NCBI RefSeq assembly: GCF_001435525.1
Contig: NZ_AZDP01000082.1
Span: forward strand, 1 to 64,000
DNA from: Levilactobacillus koreensis JCM 16448
Lineage (GTDB): Bacteria > Bacillota > Bacilli > Lactobacillales > Lactobacillaceae
DNA length: 64,000 bases
Direction: 5' to 3'
The position numbers were made by a program, and so were the translations under genes. The notes beneath the pieces were generated by a model, which worked only from the letters and a program-made list of their open reading frames with translations, was not told the origin of the DNA and searched no databases. Numbering within the stretch: position 1 is the stretch's first letter; each line of letters starts with the position of its first letter. This document shows positions 7,811 to 16,746 of the stretch, piece by piece.

Positions 7811-8188
7811 CTATGCTGGTAAAATTTCGACGGTCGCCGACTGTGGTCCTGCCTGGAGCATGGGTTGGACGTAAGCGCTGGACCCATATTTTTGGCGATA
7901 GGCAGCGTCAATCTTAGTGGTCAATTCCACATCTCCTTGAATCGGGCTAAACCTCACCTCAAAGTTACAACCGTCTAGGTAGATTCGCCCGGCGCGCTGG
8001 CTGACCGCCGACTGATACCACGATGAACACTGACCGTTCCAAGCACGAACGTATAAGTGGTCACCGACGACCACGGACCAGATCCAGGTCGGCGTGCCGT
8101 AAGTCTTGCCGTCGCTGTAAAATGGTGAGATGCGCAGGTCATCGGCCGCGGCGAAGGCCTGGAGACGTTGCACTGTCCACTTTTCCAT
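7811..8188 (-). CDS. DUF2255 family protein, copy 1
   Basis: The 125-residue protein shows the DUF2255 pattern: an N-terminal helix WTVQRLQAFAAADDLRISPF, then TPTWIWSVVVGDHLYVRAWNGQCSSWYQSA, then a C-terminal ATVEILPA strand. The RAWNG..SSWY core resembles flavin-linked nitroreductase-like beta-barrels, but the function is not established. A second member with the same RGWNG..TNWY core lies at 12579. AAGGAAGGGG precedes the ATG. It leads a run with a MerR regulator and two enzymes, and is divergent from a LysR gene 108 bp away. Confidence 0.82.
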   Translation of the reverse strand: MEKWTVQRLQAFAAADDLRISPFYSDGKTYGTPTWIWSVVVGDHLYVRAWNGQCSSWYQSAVSQRAGRIYLDGCNFEVRFSPIQGDVELTTKIDAAYRQKYGSSAYVQPMLQAGPQSATVEILPA

Positions 8189-8296
8189 GTGACCCCTTCC
8201 TTTCTGCTGTTGTCTACAAGTCCCATCTTATGGCTTGACTTTTGATATGTCGAATGCTTAGATTAAATCAAATGGTATACAAATTAGCTATAGGAG

Positions 8297-9187
8297 ATGG
8301 TGACGACGGAACTTCGCGTATTACGTTACTTTTTGATGGTCGTTCAGGAAAAAAATATTAGTAAGGCTGCGGCCCGCCTCCACGTCTCACAACCCACCGT
8401 ATCCCGTCAGTTGCAGGAACTGGAGGCCGAACTGGGGACTGTGCTCTTTGAACGGGGCAATCGGACCATTCAACTCACGGCTGCCGGCGACTACTTTGCC
8501 AACCAGGCCAAACAGATTCTGTCCTTAACCGATAAAACGATGGCCAATATCCACCAAGAACAGGATATCAGCGGCGCCGTCTTCGTCGGGAGTGCCGAAG
8601 CGCGTAGCATGTTGACCGTAGCACAGGCCATTGGTCACTTGAATCAGGCGCATCCCCACGTTCAAATCAACCTTGTCAGCACGGACGCCAGCGAGATCCA
8701 CCAGCAGCTGAGTTCAGGCGTCTTCGACTTTGGGGTCGTCATGGAACCCACCGATAAGACCGACTACGATTTCTTACGCTTACCGGGTGAGAGTCGCTGG
8801 GGACTGTTGGTCCAGAGCCGCTCACCGTTAGCGCAACAGGCCACGGTAAGCCTCGAGGATGTCGCGCACACCAAGCTCATCTTGCCACAGCAGGGCGGCA
8901 GTCAGCGGATTCATGACCTCTTTGGCCTCGAATGGGCTGACTTGGACGTCACGGCGACTTACAACCTGCTATACAATGCGTCGCTACTGGTCTCAGCCGG
9001 CGTCGGTAACGCGTTAGGGCTGGATGGCATCATCAACACCAATCAATCCGACTTGGCCTTCGTGCCGCTTGAACCGCGAACCTCGTCTGGCTCAAGCCTA
9101 GTCTGGCTGAAAGGTCAACGCCTATCAGTCGCCGCGCAAGCCCTCTTGGAACAGATTCGCGCAGAATTAACGCCAACTGAAAATTAA
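8297..9187 (+). CDS. LysR family transcriptional regulator
   Basis: The 296-residue protein has the LysR N-terminal helix-turn-helix (LRVLRYFLMVVQEKNISKAAARLHVSQPTVSRQLQELE) and a periplasmic-binding-protein-like co-inducer domain from about residue 90. TAGGAG at 8291-8296 touches the ATG at 8297; the GTG at 8300 is an equally possible start. LysR proteins commonly control the divergent neighbour, so the DUF2255-merR-reductase-amidohydrolase run is its likely target. The co-inducer cannot be read from sequence. A terminator follows. Confidence 0.88.
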   Translation: MVTTELRVLRYFLMVVQEKNISKAAARLHVSQPTVSRQLQELEAELGTVLFERGNRTIQLTAAGDYFANQAKQILSLTDKTMANIHQEQDISGAVFVGSAEARSMLTVAQAIGHLNQAHPHVQINLVSTDASEIHQQLSSGVFDFGVVMEPTDKTDYDFLRLPGESRWGLLVQSRSPLAQQATVSLEDVAHTKLILPQQGGSQRIHDLFGLEWADLDVTATYNLLYNASLLVSAGVGNALGLDGIINTNQSDLAFVPLEPRTSSGSSLVWLKGQRLSVAAQALLEQIRAELTPTEN

Positions 9188-9217
9188 AAGCGTGCGTCAA
9201 AATAAATTTGAAGTCAC

Positions 9218-9247
9218 AAAAGGCCTGGAAAATTGTCCAGGCCTTTT
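9218..9247 (+). terminator. Terminator after the LysR gene
   Basis: The perfect stem AAAAGGCCTGGA/TCCAGGCCTTTT lies 30 bases after the LysR stop. Confidence 0.85.
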
Positions 9248-9410
9248 CGTATCTCCGGGTAACAATCGCCCGTCTACTCTACTCTGCTGAAGCCTTGGTG
9301 GTAACGGCTACCAGCTCAAATTCGGTCACCCTTGGCGCCAGCTTTACTCATATAGATCATCCTTAGCTTGCCACTAATTATCTTCAAAGACCGCTCACCA
9401 TTCAGAACGC
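9248..9410. other. Gene-free spacer between converging genes
   Basis: This is part of the ~360-base gap between the LysR and aldo/keto reductase genes. I see no convincing gene or site between the terminators at 9218 and 9411. Confidence 0.5.
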
Positions 9411-9454
9411 AAAGCCGCCCAACCGAAACGGGGGAGTATCGGTTGGGCGGCTTT
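9411..9454 (-). terminator. Long perfect hairpin, bidirectional terminator
   Basis: A 16-bp perfect stem (AAAGCCGCCCAACCGA and its complement) has a G-rich loop. It lies downstream of the aldo/keto reductase on the minus strand. T runs are short on both sides. Confidence 0.65.
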
Positions 9455-9548
9455 CTGATAGGTCATATCAGTAAGTTCAAATTGTTTTCGTTACTAAATC
9501 TTGTTCTTAATATTGAAAATTCGTATCATTAATGCCAGTATTTATTTT

Positions 9549-10394
9549 CTAATCTCCGACTGGATGCCAACCGTTAGCGTCACTCAAGCGGTTCAAGAAC
9601 GCCATGTCCTTGTCGTTGATTTCAAAATCGAGTTGGGCATTGGCTTCGACATGGGCCATTGCCCGCGCCTTAGGGAGTGGGGCAACGCCATTTTGAATCA
9701 CGAAGCGCAAGGCCAACTGGGGAATGGAAACGCCATAGTTGCCAGCGACCCGTTCCAGCTCAGGGCTGTCGACCAAGCCACCGGTTGCCAGTGGTGAGTA
9801 GGCCTGAACCAAGATTTTGTTGGCTTCGGCCGTTTTCACGATGGAATCTTGCGTATGGCCCACGTAGTACTGAATCTGGTCAACGGCGGGCGTCACCGTG
9901 AGACCATCCCAAGTCAACAGGTTTTCCAGGTCATGCGAGTTGAAGTTGGACACCCCAACCGCCTTGGCCCGGCCACTCTTGTAAATATCTTGCATAGCCC
10001 GCCAAACGTCGCGGTTTTCGGCATCATGGTTGGACCCCATTTGTGCCCAAGGCCACGGCGCGTGGATGATGTAGGAATCAACGTAGTCCAAGTCCAGTGC
10101 AGTTAAACTGCTATCAAAGTCAGCCATTGCTTCATCGTAAGTCTTTGATTCAGCGGGCAACTTCGTCTGCACAAAGATATCTTCGCGAGCAACGTCGCTA
10201 GCGGCAATGGCTTCACCGACACTCTGTTCGTTTTGATATGCCTTAGCGGTATCGATGAAATGGTAGCCCGCCTTCAAGGCATTGCTGACGGCGTCGTAAG
10301 TTTCCTTACCAGGGCGCGTCTGCCAGGTCCCAAATCCAACCTTAGGCATTTTCAATCCGTTATTTAAGTCAAACGTCTCTGTAATTGTTGGCAT
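9549..10394 (-). CDS. Aldo/keto reductase (2,5-diketo-D-gluconate reductase type)
   Basis: The 281-residue protein is a full-length NADPH-dependent aldo/keto reductase barrel. The catalytic tetrad is visible: Asp48 and Tyr53 in HFIDTAKAYQNE, Lys78 in FVQTKLP, and His111 in YIIHAPWPW. The GVSNFNSHDLENLL segment and the C-terminal LPKAR cofactor motif are also present. Such enzymes reduce aldehydes, methylglyoxal or keto-sugars in the cytoplasm. The natural substrate cannot be read from sequence. It stands alone, with a GAGGA ribosome site before the ATG. Confidence 0.93.
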   Translation of the reverse strand: MPTITETFDLNNGLKMPKVGFGTWQTRPGKETYDAVSNALKAGYHFIDTAKAYQNEQSVGEAIAASDVAREDIFVQTKLPAESKTYDEAMADFDSSLTALDLDYVDSYIIHAPWPWAQMGSNHDAENRDVWRAMQDIYKSGRAKAVGVSNFNSHDLENLLTWDGLTVTPAVDQIQYYVGHTQDSIVKTAEANKILVQAYSPLATGGLVDSPELERVAGNYGVSIPQLALRFVIQNGVAPLPKARAMAHVEANAQLDFEINDKDMAFLNRLSDANGWHPVGD

Positions 10395-10569
10395 GTGTTC
10401 ATCCTCCTTAAGTGCTCATGAGTCTGAGTATAATACCTTCGTGTAGGACGAAGGCAAGAGGATAAGTTGATTTTTTGACTAAAAATTTTGAGTGGTTAAT
10501 TGGCGGAAATCCCCCACTCCGATTGCCAAGGAGTCCGGCCGCTTCACCCATTACACAGTCTGACGACCC

Positions 10570-10602
10570 TAAAAAGGCACCCCAGTTTTCTTGGGATGCT
10601 AT
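10570..10602 (-). terminator. Terminator of the CoA-disulfide reductase gene
   Basis: On the minus strand GCATCCCA...TGGGGTGCC is followed by TTTTTA, just after the stop at 10607. Confidence 0.8.
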
Positions 10603-10606
10603 TACC

Positions 10607-12262
10607 TTAGTCTTTAATTAAATCTTGTGGACGGACTTCTCTGTAGAGGGCAAAAGCCCCATCCAAATTTACGACGTCAAAGCCCCTTTGCCGTAGGATT
10701 CGCTCGGCGATGTAGCTACGTTGACCGCTAAAACAGCTGACCACGTACGGTTGCTGTGGGTCTAGCTCATTCAGTCGCTCCCGCAATTGGTCCAGTGGAA
10801 GGTTTAGGCTATCTGGAAAGTGGCCATCATCCCGTAACTCGTCGGGATTGCGCACGTCCAGCAGCTGTTTGCCCGCTGCTAATGTCGCTGGTAACTCGTG
10901 CCACTGAATGGATTTACTGAGACCCGCCGCCAGATTCTCCGCCGCGTAACCCAGCATGTTTACGGGATCCTTGGCCGACCCAAACGGTGGTGCGTAGGTC
11001 AATTCCAATTCCGGCAGGTCATCGATCGTTAACCCACCCTTGATAGCGGTCGCTAACACGTCGATTCGTTTGTCGACACCCTGAGCACCGACACCTTGTG
11101 CCCCATAAATTTTCCCGTTTTGTGGGTCAAATATCAGCTTGAGAGTCATCGGCGTCCCATTTGGGAAATAGCTGGCGTGGTTCTGACCCCGAACGTGAAC
11201 GACCTGATAGGCCAGTTGGTCTTGGCGAACTTGCTGTTCACTGAGACCCGTCATTGCCGCCGTTAATCCGAACGCCCGGACAATGGCGGTACCCAAACTA
11301 CCACGGTTAGGGTGCGCAATTCCCATCACATTATCGGCGACCTGGCGTCCTTGACGGTTGGCCGGTGACGCCAGCGGAATCAGTGTGGCGTGACCGGTCA
11401 ACTGTTGCTTAACCAAAATGGCATCCCCAACCGCATAAATATTCGGGTCACTGGTCTGGTAATGGTTGTCGACCACGATACCCTCGTGCCAGCCTAACTT
11501 CAGGCCAGCCGCCTTGGCCAATTCACTGGCTGGCCGCACGCCAACCGCTAAAATGGTCAGGTCGGCAGCAAGTCGCGTCCCATCGTCCAACACCGCTACA
11601 TGGCCGTCATTCGTGAACGACTTAACCGCTTGATTGGTCAAAATATGAACGCCATTACGGATTAGCTCGTTTTGAACCATTGCCGCCATCTCGTCGTCCA
11701 GCGGCGGCAACAAGTGGCCCGCCCGTTCAACGATGGTCACGGCCAATCCGCGCTGTCGCAGGCTTTCAGCAACTTCCAAACCAATGAAGCCACCGCCAAC
11801 CAATAACACGCGCTTAGTCGTTGCTTCATTGACCGTCGCCATGATTCGGTCGAGGTCAGGAATCGTATGTAGGGTAAAAACTGACTTAGCTGCGGCCAAA
11901 CCCGGTAAATCAGGAGCGATTGGCCGTGACCCCGGCGCTAAAATCAACCGGTCGTAATGGTCGATCTGGACTTTCCCCGCATGACGGACCGCCACCGTCT
12001 TCTCCGCCGGGTGGATGGCGAGGACTTCGTGGTTGGGCTGAACGTTCAAGTTAAACCGTTGCCGTAGTTTGGTCGCACTCTGGACGATCAAATCGTCGCG
12101 GTCGGCAATTTCACCGGAAAGATGAAACGGCAGACCACAGTTCGCAAACGACACGTAGGGTCCCTTTTCGTAGACAGTAATCTCGGCTTGCTCATCCAGC
12201 CGACGTAACCGGGTCGCGGCCGACATTCCGCCAGCAACGCCACCAATAATGATGATTTTCAT
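10607..12262 (-). CDS. CoA-disulfide reductase/persulfide reductase with C-terminal rhodanese
   Basis: The 551-residue flavoprotein has an N-terminal FAD motif (IIIIGGVAGGMSAATRLRR), the single redox Cys42 in SFANCGLP, an NAD motif (VLLVGGGFIGLEVAESL), the dimer domain with YAPPFGSAKDPVNMLGY, and a rhodanese domain from about residue 450 with Cys510 in VVSCFSGQR. This is the CoADR-RHD architecture, known to reduce CoA disulfide, CoA persulfide and polysulfide with NAD(P)H. It likely serves sulfane-sulfur or thiol stress defence in the cytoplasm. I start it at the ATG at 12262, eight bases after GGAGG; a GTG at 12268 lies too close to that site. Confidence 0.93.
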   Translation of the reverse strand: MKIIIIGGVAGGMSAATRLRRLDEQAEITVYEKGPYVSFANCGLPFHLSGEIADRDDLIVQSATKLRQRFNLNVQPNHEVLAIHPAEKTVAVRHAGKVQIDHYDRLILAPGSRPIAPDLPGLAAAKSVFTLHTIPDLDRIMATVNEATTKRVLLVGGGFIGLEVAESLRQRGLAVTIVERAGHLLPPLDDEMAAMVQNELIRNGVHILTNQAVKSFTNDGHVAVLDDGTRLAADLTILAVGVRPASELAKAAGLKLGWHEGIVVDNHYQTSDPNIYAVGDAILVKQQLTGHATLIPLASPANRQGRQVADNVMGIAHPNRGSLGTAIVRAFGLTAAMTGLSEQQVRQDQLAYQVVHVRGQNHASYFPNGTPMTLKLIFDPQNGKIYGAQGVGAQGVDKRIDVLATAIKGGLTIDDLPELELTYAPPFGSAKDPVNMLGYAAENLAAGLSKSIQWHELPATLAAGKQLLDVRNPDELRDDGHFPDSLNLPLDQLRERLNELDPQQPYVVSCFSGQRSYIAERILRQRGFDVVNLDGAFALYREVRPQDLIKD

Positions 12263-12465
12263 TTTCACGTCCTCCTATATGCCCCCATGGGTATTTATAC
12301 CGTCAGTATACCAACTTTTACCCGTTTAACGCCATTATTTTCTCAGTTTCAACTTACCACTGTAGAACAGACGGTAACCACTGGTGCAACGGGCATCGGG
12401 AGACTTTTACACCATCTGGAACGGCCTAATATTCAGATATTAACTAGCAGATTAGTCATAATGGG

Positions 12466-12522
12466 TATATTTCTTCATAATCATTAGGAATATACTTACA
12501 AATCGTAAGTGATAGTTAGAAT
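12466..12522 (+). promoter_or_regulatory. Palindromes and -10 upstream of the second DUF2255 gene
   Basis: ACTTACaaatcGTAAGT (12494-12510) has perfect 6-bp arms and ends six bases before a TAGAAT -10 (12517-12522). A second imperfect inverted repeat, TATATTTC/GGAATATA, precedes it. This is a candidate operator; the regulator is unknown. Confidence 0.4.
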
Positions 12523-12578
12523 TTATTAATCACCCGCACATACTGACCGTTGAGAACCCGTAAATGGAGGACTTCATC

Positions 12579-12977
12579 ATGGATCAAACCCTAACACAAT
12601 GGACACCAGAACAATTAGACCTATTTTTAAACAACAAGACATTAACAATGAAGCCATACCAAACAGACATGGCAACCTTTGAAGAAGAATCACCGGTTTG
12701 GGAAGTCGTCGTGGACGGCAATGTTTACTCCCGTGGCTGGAACGGCCAACAGACGAACTGGTACATGGCCGCCGTCGCTCAATCCGCCGGTGAAATCAGC
12801 GTGGGTGACCACGACTTCGCCGCTCGCTTTGAGCCCGCCGACCGGACACCGGAATTAGATGCCAAAATTACCGCTGCGTACCGCGCGAAGTACGATGGTC
12901 AACGTTCCTTACCAAAGATGACATCGGCCGGTCCCACCACGGCAACGCTTCACGTCTTACCTGCCGACCAAGCTTAA
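12579..12977 (+). CDS. DUF2255 family protein, copy 2
   Basis: The 132-residue protein is homologous to the DUF2255 protein at 7811-8188. Both share the order W/T-x-E-Q-L helix, PVWEVVVDGNVYSRGWNGQQTNWYMAAV core (RAWNGQCSSWYQSAV in the other), a D-A-K-I-T-A-A-Y-R-K-Y segment and an ATLHVLPA-type end. The ATG at 12579 follows GGAGG at 12566-12570 with eight bases between, which favours it over the ATG at 12564 that overlaps the ribosome site. It is divergent from the CoA-disulfide reductase gene. Function is not established. Placement of both copies near redox enzymes is suggestive only. Confidence 0.82.
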   Translation: MDQTLTQWTPEQLDLFLNNKTLTMKPYQTDMATFEEESPVWEVVVDGNVYSRGWNGQQTNWYMAAVAQSAGEISVGDHDFAARFEPADRTPELDAKITAAYRAKYDGQRSLPKMTSAGPTTATLHVLPADQA

Positions 12978-12988
12978 TTCCACTCAAG

Positions 12989-13022
12989 ACTAGCACGTCA
13001 ATTCGGCGTTGCTAGTTTTTTT
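12989..13022 (+). terminator. Terminator after the second DUF2255 gene
   Basis: ACTAGCA...TTGCTAGT is followed by seven T residues. Confidence 0.85.
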
Positions 13023-13136
13023 CTATCGTCCTGTAACCGGTTTCCGTTGTGTTTCCTGGTCTGGCCGTCTACAATTAACGTAATATATACTGGGGGTTGA
13101 CTGAATCGCCCCACCATAGAACAGGAGCATACATAT

Positions 13137-13838
13137 ATGGCTTACATCGAAGTTAAAAACGAAACCCGTAAGTTCGTTCAGGGTGATCAAGAGACAACCG
13201 CCAATCACGATATTTCTTTTAGTGTCGAGCAGGGTCAGGTGGTCACGATTCTCGGTCCCAGCGGTGCCGGAAAATCCACCCTGCTTAATATCCTTGGCGG
13301 CATGGACAGTCCCACTAGCGGTCAGGTCTTGATTGATGGCAAGGACATCGCGCAACTCAACGCCAAGCAGCTGACCACGTACCGGCGACAAGATGTCGGC
13401 TTCGTCTTCCAATTTTACAACCTCGTTCCCAATCTGACCGCCAAGGAAAATGTGGAACTGGCCTCGCAAATTACCAGCGACGCTCGCGACGTTGACGAAA
13501 CGTTAGCCTTAGTCGGCTTAGACCAACGTGCTGGCAACTTTCCGGCCCAACTTTCTGGCGGGGAACAGCAACGGGTCGCCATCGCCAGAGCCATCGCGAA
13601 GAATCCCAAACTGCTTTTATGCGACGAACCCACTGGCGCACTGGATTACCAAACGGGAAAACAGGTTCTCCAGGTTATTCAAGACGGCGCAAGACAAACC
13701 AATATGACCGTCATCATCGTGACCCACAACGGGGCGATTGCCAAGATGGGCGACCAGATTATCCACATCAACGATGCCCGGGTCCAATCGATTCAACAGA
13801 ATCCGCAACCCACGCCAATCGCTGAAATTGAATGGTAG
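13137..13838 (+). CDS. ABC transporter ATP-binding protein (LolD/MacB type)
   Basis: The 233-residue ATPase has Walker [10 protein letters not shown] (40-48), a Q-loop in [14 protein letters not shown], the signature [14 protein letters not shown], Walker [13 protein letters not shown] and the switch His in IIVTHN. The [17 protein letters not shown] stretch is typical of the MacB/LolD group of mechanotransmission exporters. It ends at 13838, and the FtsX-type permease follows with a coupled start. Together they form a two-gene exporter or lipoprotein/peptide-extraction system. AGGAG lies at 13122-13126. Confidence 0.93.
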   Translation: MAYIEVKNETRKFVQGDQETTANHDISFSVEQGQVVTILGPSGAGKSTLLNILGGMDSPTSGQVLIDGKDIAQLNAKQLTTYRRQDVGFVFQFYNLVPNLTAKENVELASQITSDARDVDETLALVGLDQRAGNFPAQLSGGEQQRVAIARAIAKNPKLLLCDEPTGALDYQTGKQVLQVIQDGARQTNMTVIIVTHNGAIAKMGDQIIHINDARVQSIQQNPQPTPIAEIEW

Positions 13839-13847
13839 GTGGCCCTC

Positions 13848-16424
13848 ATGACAAATTCATTTTGGAAAGTTCTTTTTCGTGAAATTGGTCACTCCAAGGC
13901 CCGTTTTTTCTCGATCATGTTGATTATTTTTCTCGGCGTGGCCTTTTACACCGGGATTCGTGCAACGGGTCCCGACATGTCACAGGCCGCAACCGACTAC
14001 TATGCGCAACAGAAATTAGCAACCAACAGCGTTCAATCCACGGCCGGCTTGACCAAGAGCGACCTCGCTGTTTTACACCAACATCGTAGTCAACTTACCT
14101 ATCAAGCCGTCAATTACTTAGACATTAATCAGTTAAACAATAATCAGGTTGTCCGGGTCGCCGAACTCCCAACGACACAAAAATTGAACCGCGTTGCGCT
14201 CGTCAGTGGTCGTCTTCCCCGCAAGGCTAACGAAATTGTTTTAGACCAGCAGGCACGCACGGGCCAACCCAAGCTCAAGTTAGGCACCACCTATCGTATC
14301 GACACGACGAGCCAACTCAACCGGCAATTCAAACGGCGGAGCTTTAAAATCGTTGGCTTCGTCAATTCTCCCCGCTACGTGGAAACGACCGACCGTGGGG
14401 TGACCAATGTGGGTAAGGGCACGCTGGATTACTTTGCACTGGTCAAGCCCGGGACACTGACCGCCACGGTCGCCAGCAGAATCGATGTTGGCTTTAAAAA
14501 CCTGCGACACGTGACCCCTTACACGGCCAAATATAACCGAATCAATCGCGCCAACACTGCTAAACTCAAGCGTTGGTTGAAACCACAAGCGGCCAAACGC
14601 CAAGCTCAGTTACAAAAACAGGCTAAGGCTCAACTGGTCCCTCAAGCCGCCAAAGTTCAGCAGTTGGCCCAACAATTGCCAGTCAATTCTCCCATTCTTC
14701 AAAAGGCCCAAGCCCAAATCAAGCAGGCCCAAGCAAGGATTAACGCGATTAGTCAGCCGACTTACCTGTACACCAGTCGTGCCGCTAATCCCGGTTACAG
14801 CGAATATCACGAGAACACACAACGGGTCGTGGCCCTGTCTACGGTCTTTCCGCTCTTCTTTATCGCCATCGCCGCGTTGATCTGTTTGACGACCATGACC
14901 CGGATGGTGGCCGAACTCCGTATTCAGATGGGAACGTTGAAAGCCCTAGGGTACAGCAACACCGTTATTGGGAGCGAATTTTTACTCTACGGCGGGCTAG
15001 CCAGTCTGCTCGGCACCTTAGTCGGCGTGGGATTTGGCGTCAATTTCTTTCCTCGATTCATCGCACAGGCCTACGGAACGATGTATAACTTGCCACCGAT
15101 CTCTGCGCAGTATATCTGGACGGATATTCTGATTGCACTGGTCATTGCACTCCTCTGCACCATGGGCAGTGCCCTCATCGTTTTACGGGTCGACCTGCGT
15201 AGCTCGCCAGCGACTCTGATGCTGCCCAAGGCCCCCAAAGCCGGCAAAACACTGTGGTTGGAGCATTGGCACGGCCTTTGGAACCGGCTAAACTTCAATC
15301 ACAAGGTGACCCTCCGGAACCTCTTTCGCTACAAACAACGCCTGTTGATGACGGTGTTAGGCATTGCCGGCTGTATGGCGATGATGATCACCGGCTTTGG
15401 CCTGAAGGATTCTATTGGCGATATCAGCCTCAAGCAATTCAATCAACTCTGGCATTACGACGCGATTGTCGTGCGTAACGGCTCACAGACTGCCAAGCAG
15501 CGGCAGGCCCTTCACTCGGAAAAGCTCTACCACAACGACCTCGTGCTCAAGCAAGCTCAGGTCACCGTGGAAAAGTCCGGGGTTGCCGTCCAAACCGCCA
15601 CCCTGAGTGTTCCTCAACATCCCCAACAGTTGAAGAAATTCGTCGTCCTGCGTGACCGGCAGACTCACCGGGCCTATCAACTGAGCAATCACGGGGCGAT
15701 TATCGACGAGAAGCTCGCCAAGCTTTACCACGTGAAGGTCGGCGACCAGCTTCCTATCAAATTGGGCAACCGCACCGCGCAAAACGTCCGGGTCGCAGCC
15801 ATCGCCGAGAACTACATGGAACATTTCATCTACCTCTCACCGGCCTATTACCAACAGTTATTTGACCAGCATCCGGTCTACAACGGGAACCTGGTCCAGT
15901 TCAACGCGCACCATCAAAAGAAAGAGAACACCTTTGCCAATAACCTGCTCAAACACACGGGCATGTTGAACGTGACTCTTCTCAGTACCCAGAAGAAAAC
16001 TAGCTTCCAGATGCTAGATAGTATGAATCTCGTTGTCTTGATCTTCGTCATTGCGGCCGGTGCTTTGGCGCTCGTCGTCCTCTACAACCTGACCAACATC
16101 AACGTTTCCGAACGAATTCGGGAATTGTCGACGATCAAGGTTCTCGGTTTCTATGACGGCGAGGTCACCATGTATATCTTCCGTGAAAACTTGATTCTGA
16201 CCGTCATGGGAATCGTTGTCGGTTGCTTCTTCGGGGATTGGCTGCACACCTATATTCTCCAAACGGCCGAAACCAATAACCTCATGTTCTCACCGGGAAT
16301 CCATCCCCTCAGCTACGTCTATGCGGCCGCCTTGACCCTGGCATTTAGCCTCTTCGTCATGTTCTTCATGCACCGTAAGCTGAAACATATTAACATGCTT
16401 GATGCCCTGCAATCGGTCGATTAA
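13848..16424 (+). CDS. FtsX-family ABC transporter permease
   Basis: The ~858-residue permease has one N-terminal helix (FSIMLIIFLGVAFYTGI), a large extracellular domain that contains a Gln/Ala/Lys-rich coiled coil (about residues 245-300), three helices, a second extracellular domain, and three C-terminal helices. This is the duplicated FtsX layout found in lactic acid bacterial exporters. The ATG at 13848 has AGGTGG just upstream and is preferred over the GTG at 13839. It pairs with the ATPase ending at 13838. Such systems often move peptides, antibiotics or lipids. The substrate is unknown, and no regulator is adjacent. Confidence 0.9.
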   Translation: MTNSFWKVLFREIGHSKARFFSIMLIIFLGVAFYTGIRATGPDMSQAATDYYAQQKLATNSVQSTAGLTKSDLAVLHQHRSQLTYQAVNYLDINQLNNNQVVRVAELPTTQKLNRVALVSGRLPRKANEIVLDQQARTGQPKLKLGTTYRIDTTSQLNRQFKRRSFKIVGFVNSPRYVETTDRGVTNVGKGTLDYFALVKPGTLTATVASRIDVGFKNLRHVTPYTAKYNRINRANTAKLKRWLKPQAAKRQAQLQKQAKAQLVPQAAKVQQLAQQLPVNSPILQKAQAQIKQAQARINAISQPTYLYTSRAANPGYSEYHENTQRVVALSTVFPLFFIAIAALICLTTMTRMVAELRIQMGTLKALGYSNTVIGSEFLLYGGLASLLGTLVGVGFGVNFFPRFIAQAYGTMYNLPPISAQYIWTDILIALVIALLCTMGSALIVLRVDLRSSPATLMLPKAPKAGKTLWLEHWHGLWNRLNFNHKVTLRNLFRYKQRLLMTVLGIAGCMAMMITGFGLKDSIGDISLKQFNQLWHYDAIVVRNGSQTAKQRQALHSEKLYHNDLVLKQAQVTVEKSGVAVQTATLSVPQHPQQLKKFVVLRDRQTHRAYQLSNHGAIIDEKLAKLYHVKVGDQLPIKLGNRTAQNVRVAAIAENYMEHFIYLSPAYYQQLFDQHPVYNGNLVQFNAHHQKKENTFANNLLKHTGMLNVTLLSTQKKTSFQMLDSMNLVVLIFVIAAGALALVVLYNLTNINVSERIRELSTIKVLGFYDGEVTMYIFRENLILTVMGIVVGCFFGDWLHTYILQTAETNNLMFSPGIHPLSYVYAAALTLAFSLFVMFFMHRKLKHINMLDALQSVD

Positions 16425-16447
16425 CCCCGTATTCAGGCTAAAAAAAG

Positions 16448-16478
16448 GGGTCTGGGACAAAATTCCTAGACCCGTTTT
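16448..16478 (+). terminator. Terminator of the ABC exporter operon
   Basis: The ~10-bp stem GGGTCTGGGA/TTCCTAGACCC is followed by a T-rich run. It also forms the left end of the larger inverted structure at 16452-16616. Confidence 0.75.
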
Positions 16479-16616
16479 ACGCTTCGAACGCATATAGCGG
16501 AAACGTGCGCCAAAAGGCAGTCAACTCCGCTTAACCCCGATAGCCAAACAATCCAAGACCAGGATTATTCGTCTATCGACGTTAATGCTCATTGACTAAC
16601 CGCCTTTCGTCCCACT
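16452..16616. repeat. Nested inverted-repeat (MITE-like or long hairpin) element
   Basis: A gene-free stretch folds on itself through a series of nested complementary segments: GGGACaAAA/TTTcGTCCC at the ends, AAAGGC/GCCTTT, GTCAA/TTGAC, TTAAC/GTTAA, CGATAG/CTATCG and the tip AATCC/GGATT. Ends of the TGGGACRAAA type recur in lactobacillus intergenic repeats, as far as I recall. It occupies most of the 322-base gap 16425-16746. Confidence 0.5.
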
Positions 16617-16746
16617 CTCTTTTTGTTCGCCATTGTTGCGACTAAGTTACTCTTATTGAAATTAAATGCACCACAATGACTAATTTGTGGTTAAATAGTT
16701 ATGTAACCCGTTTCAAATGACATATTTCGGAGGGGAATCATTCATC

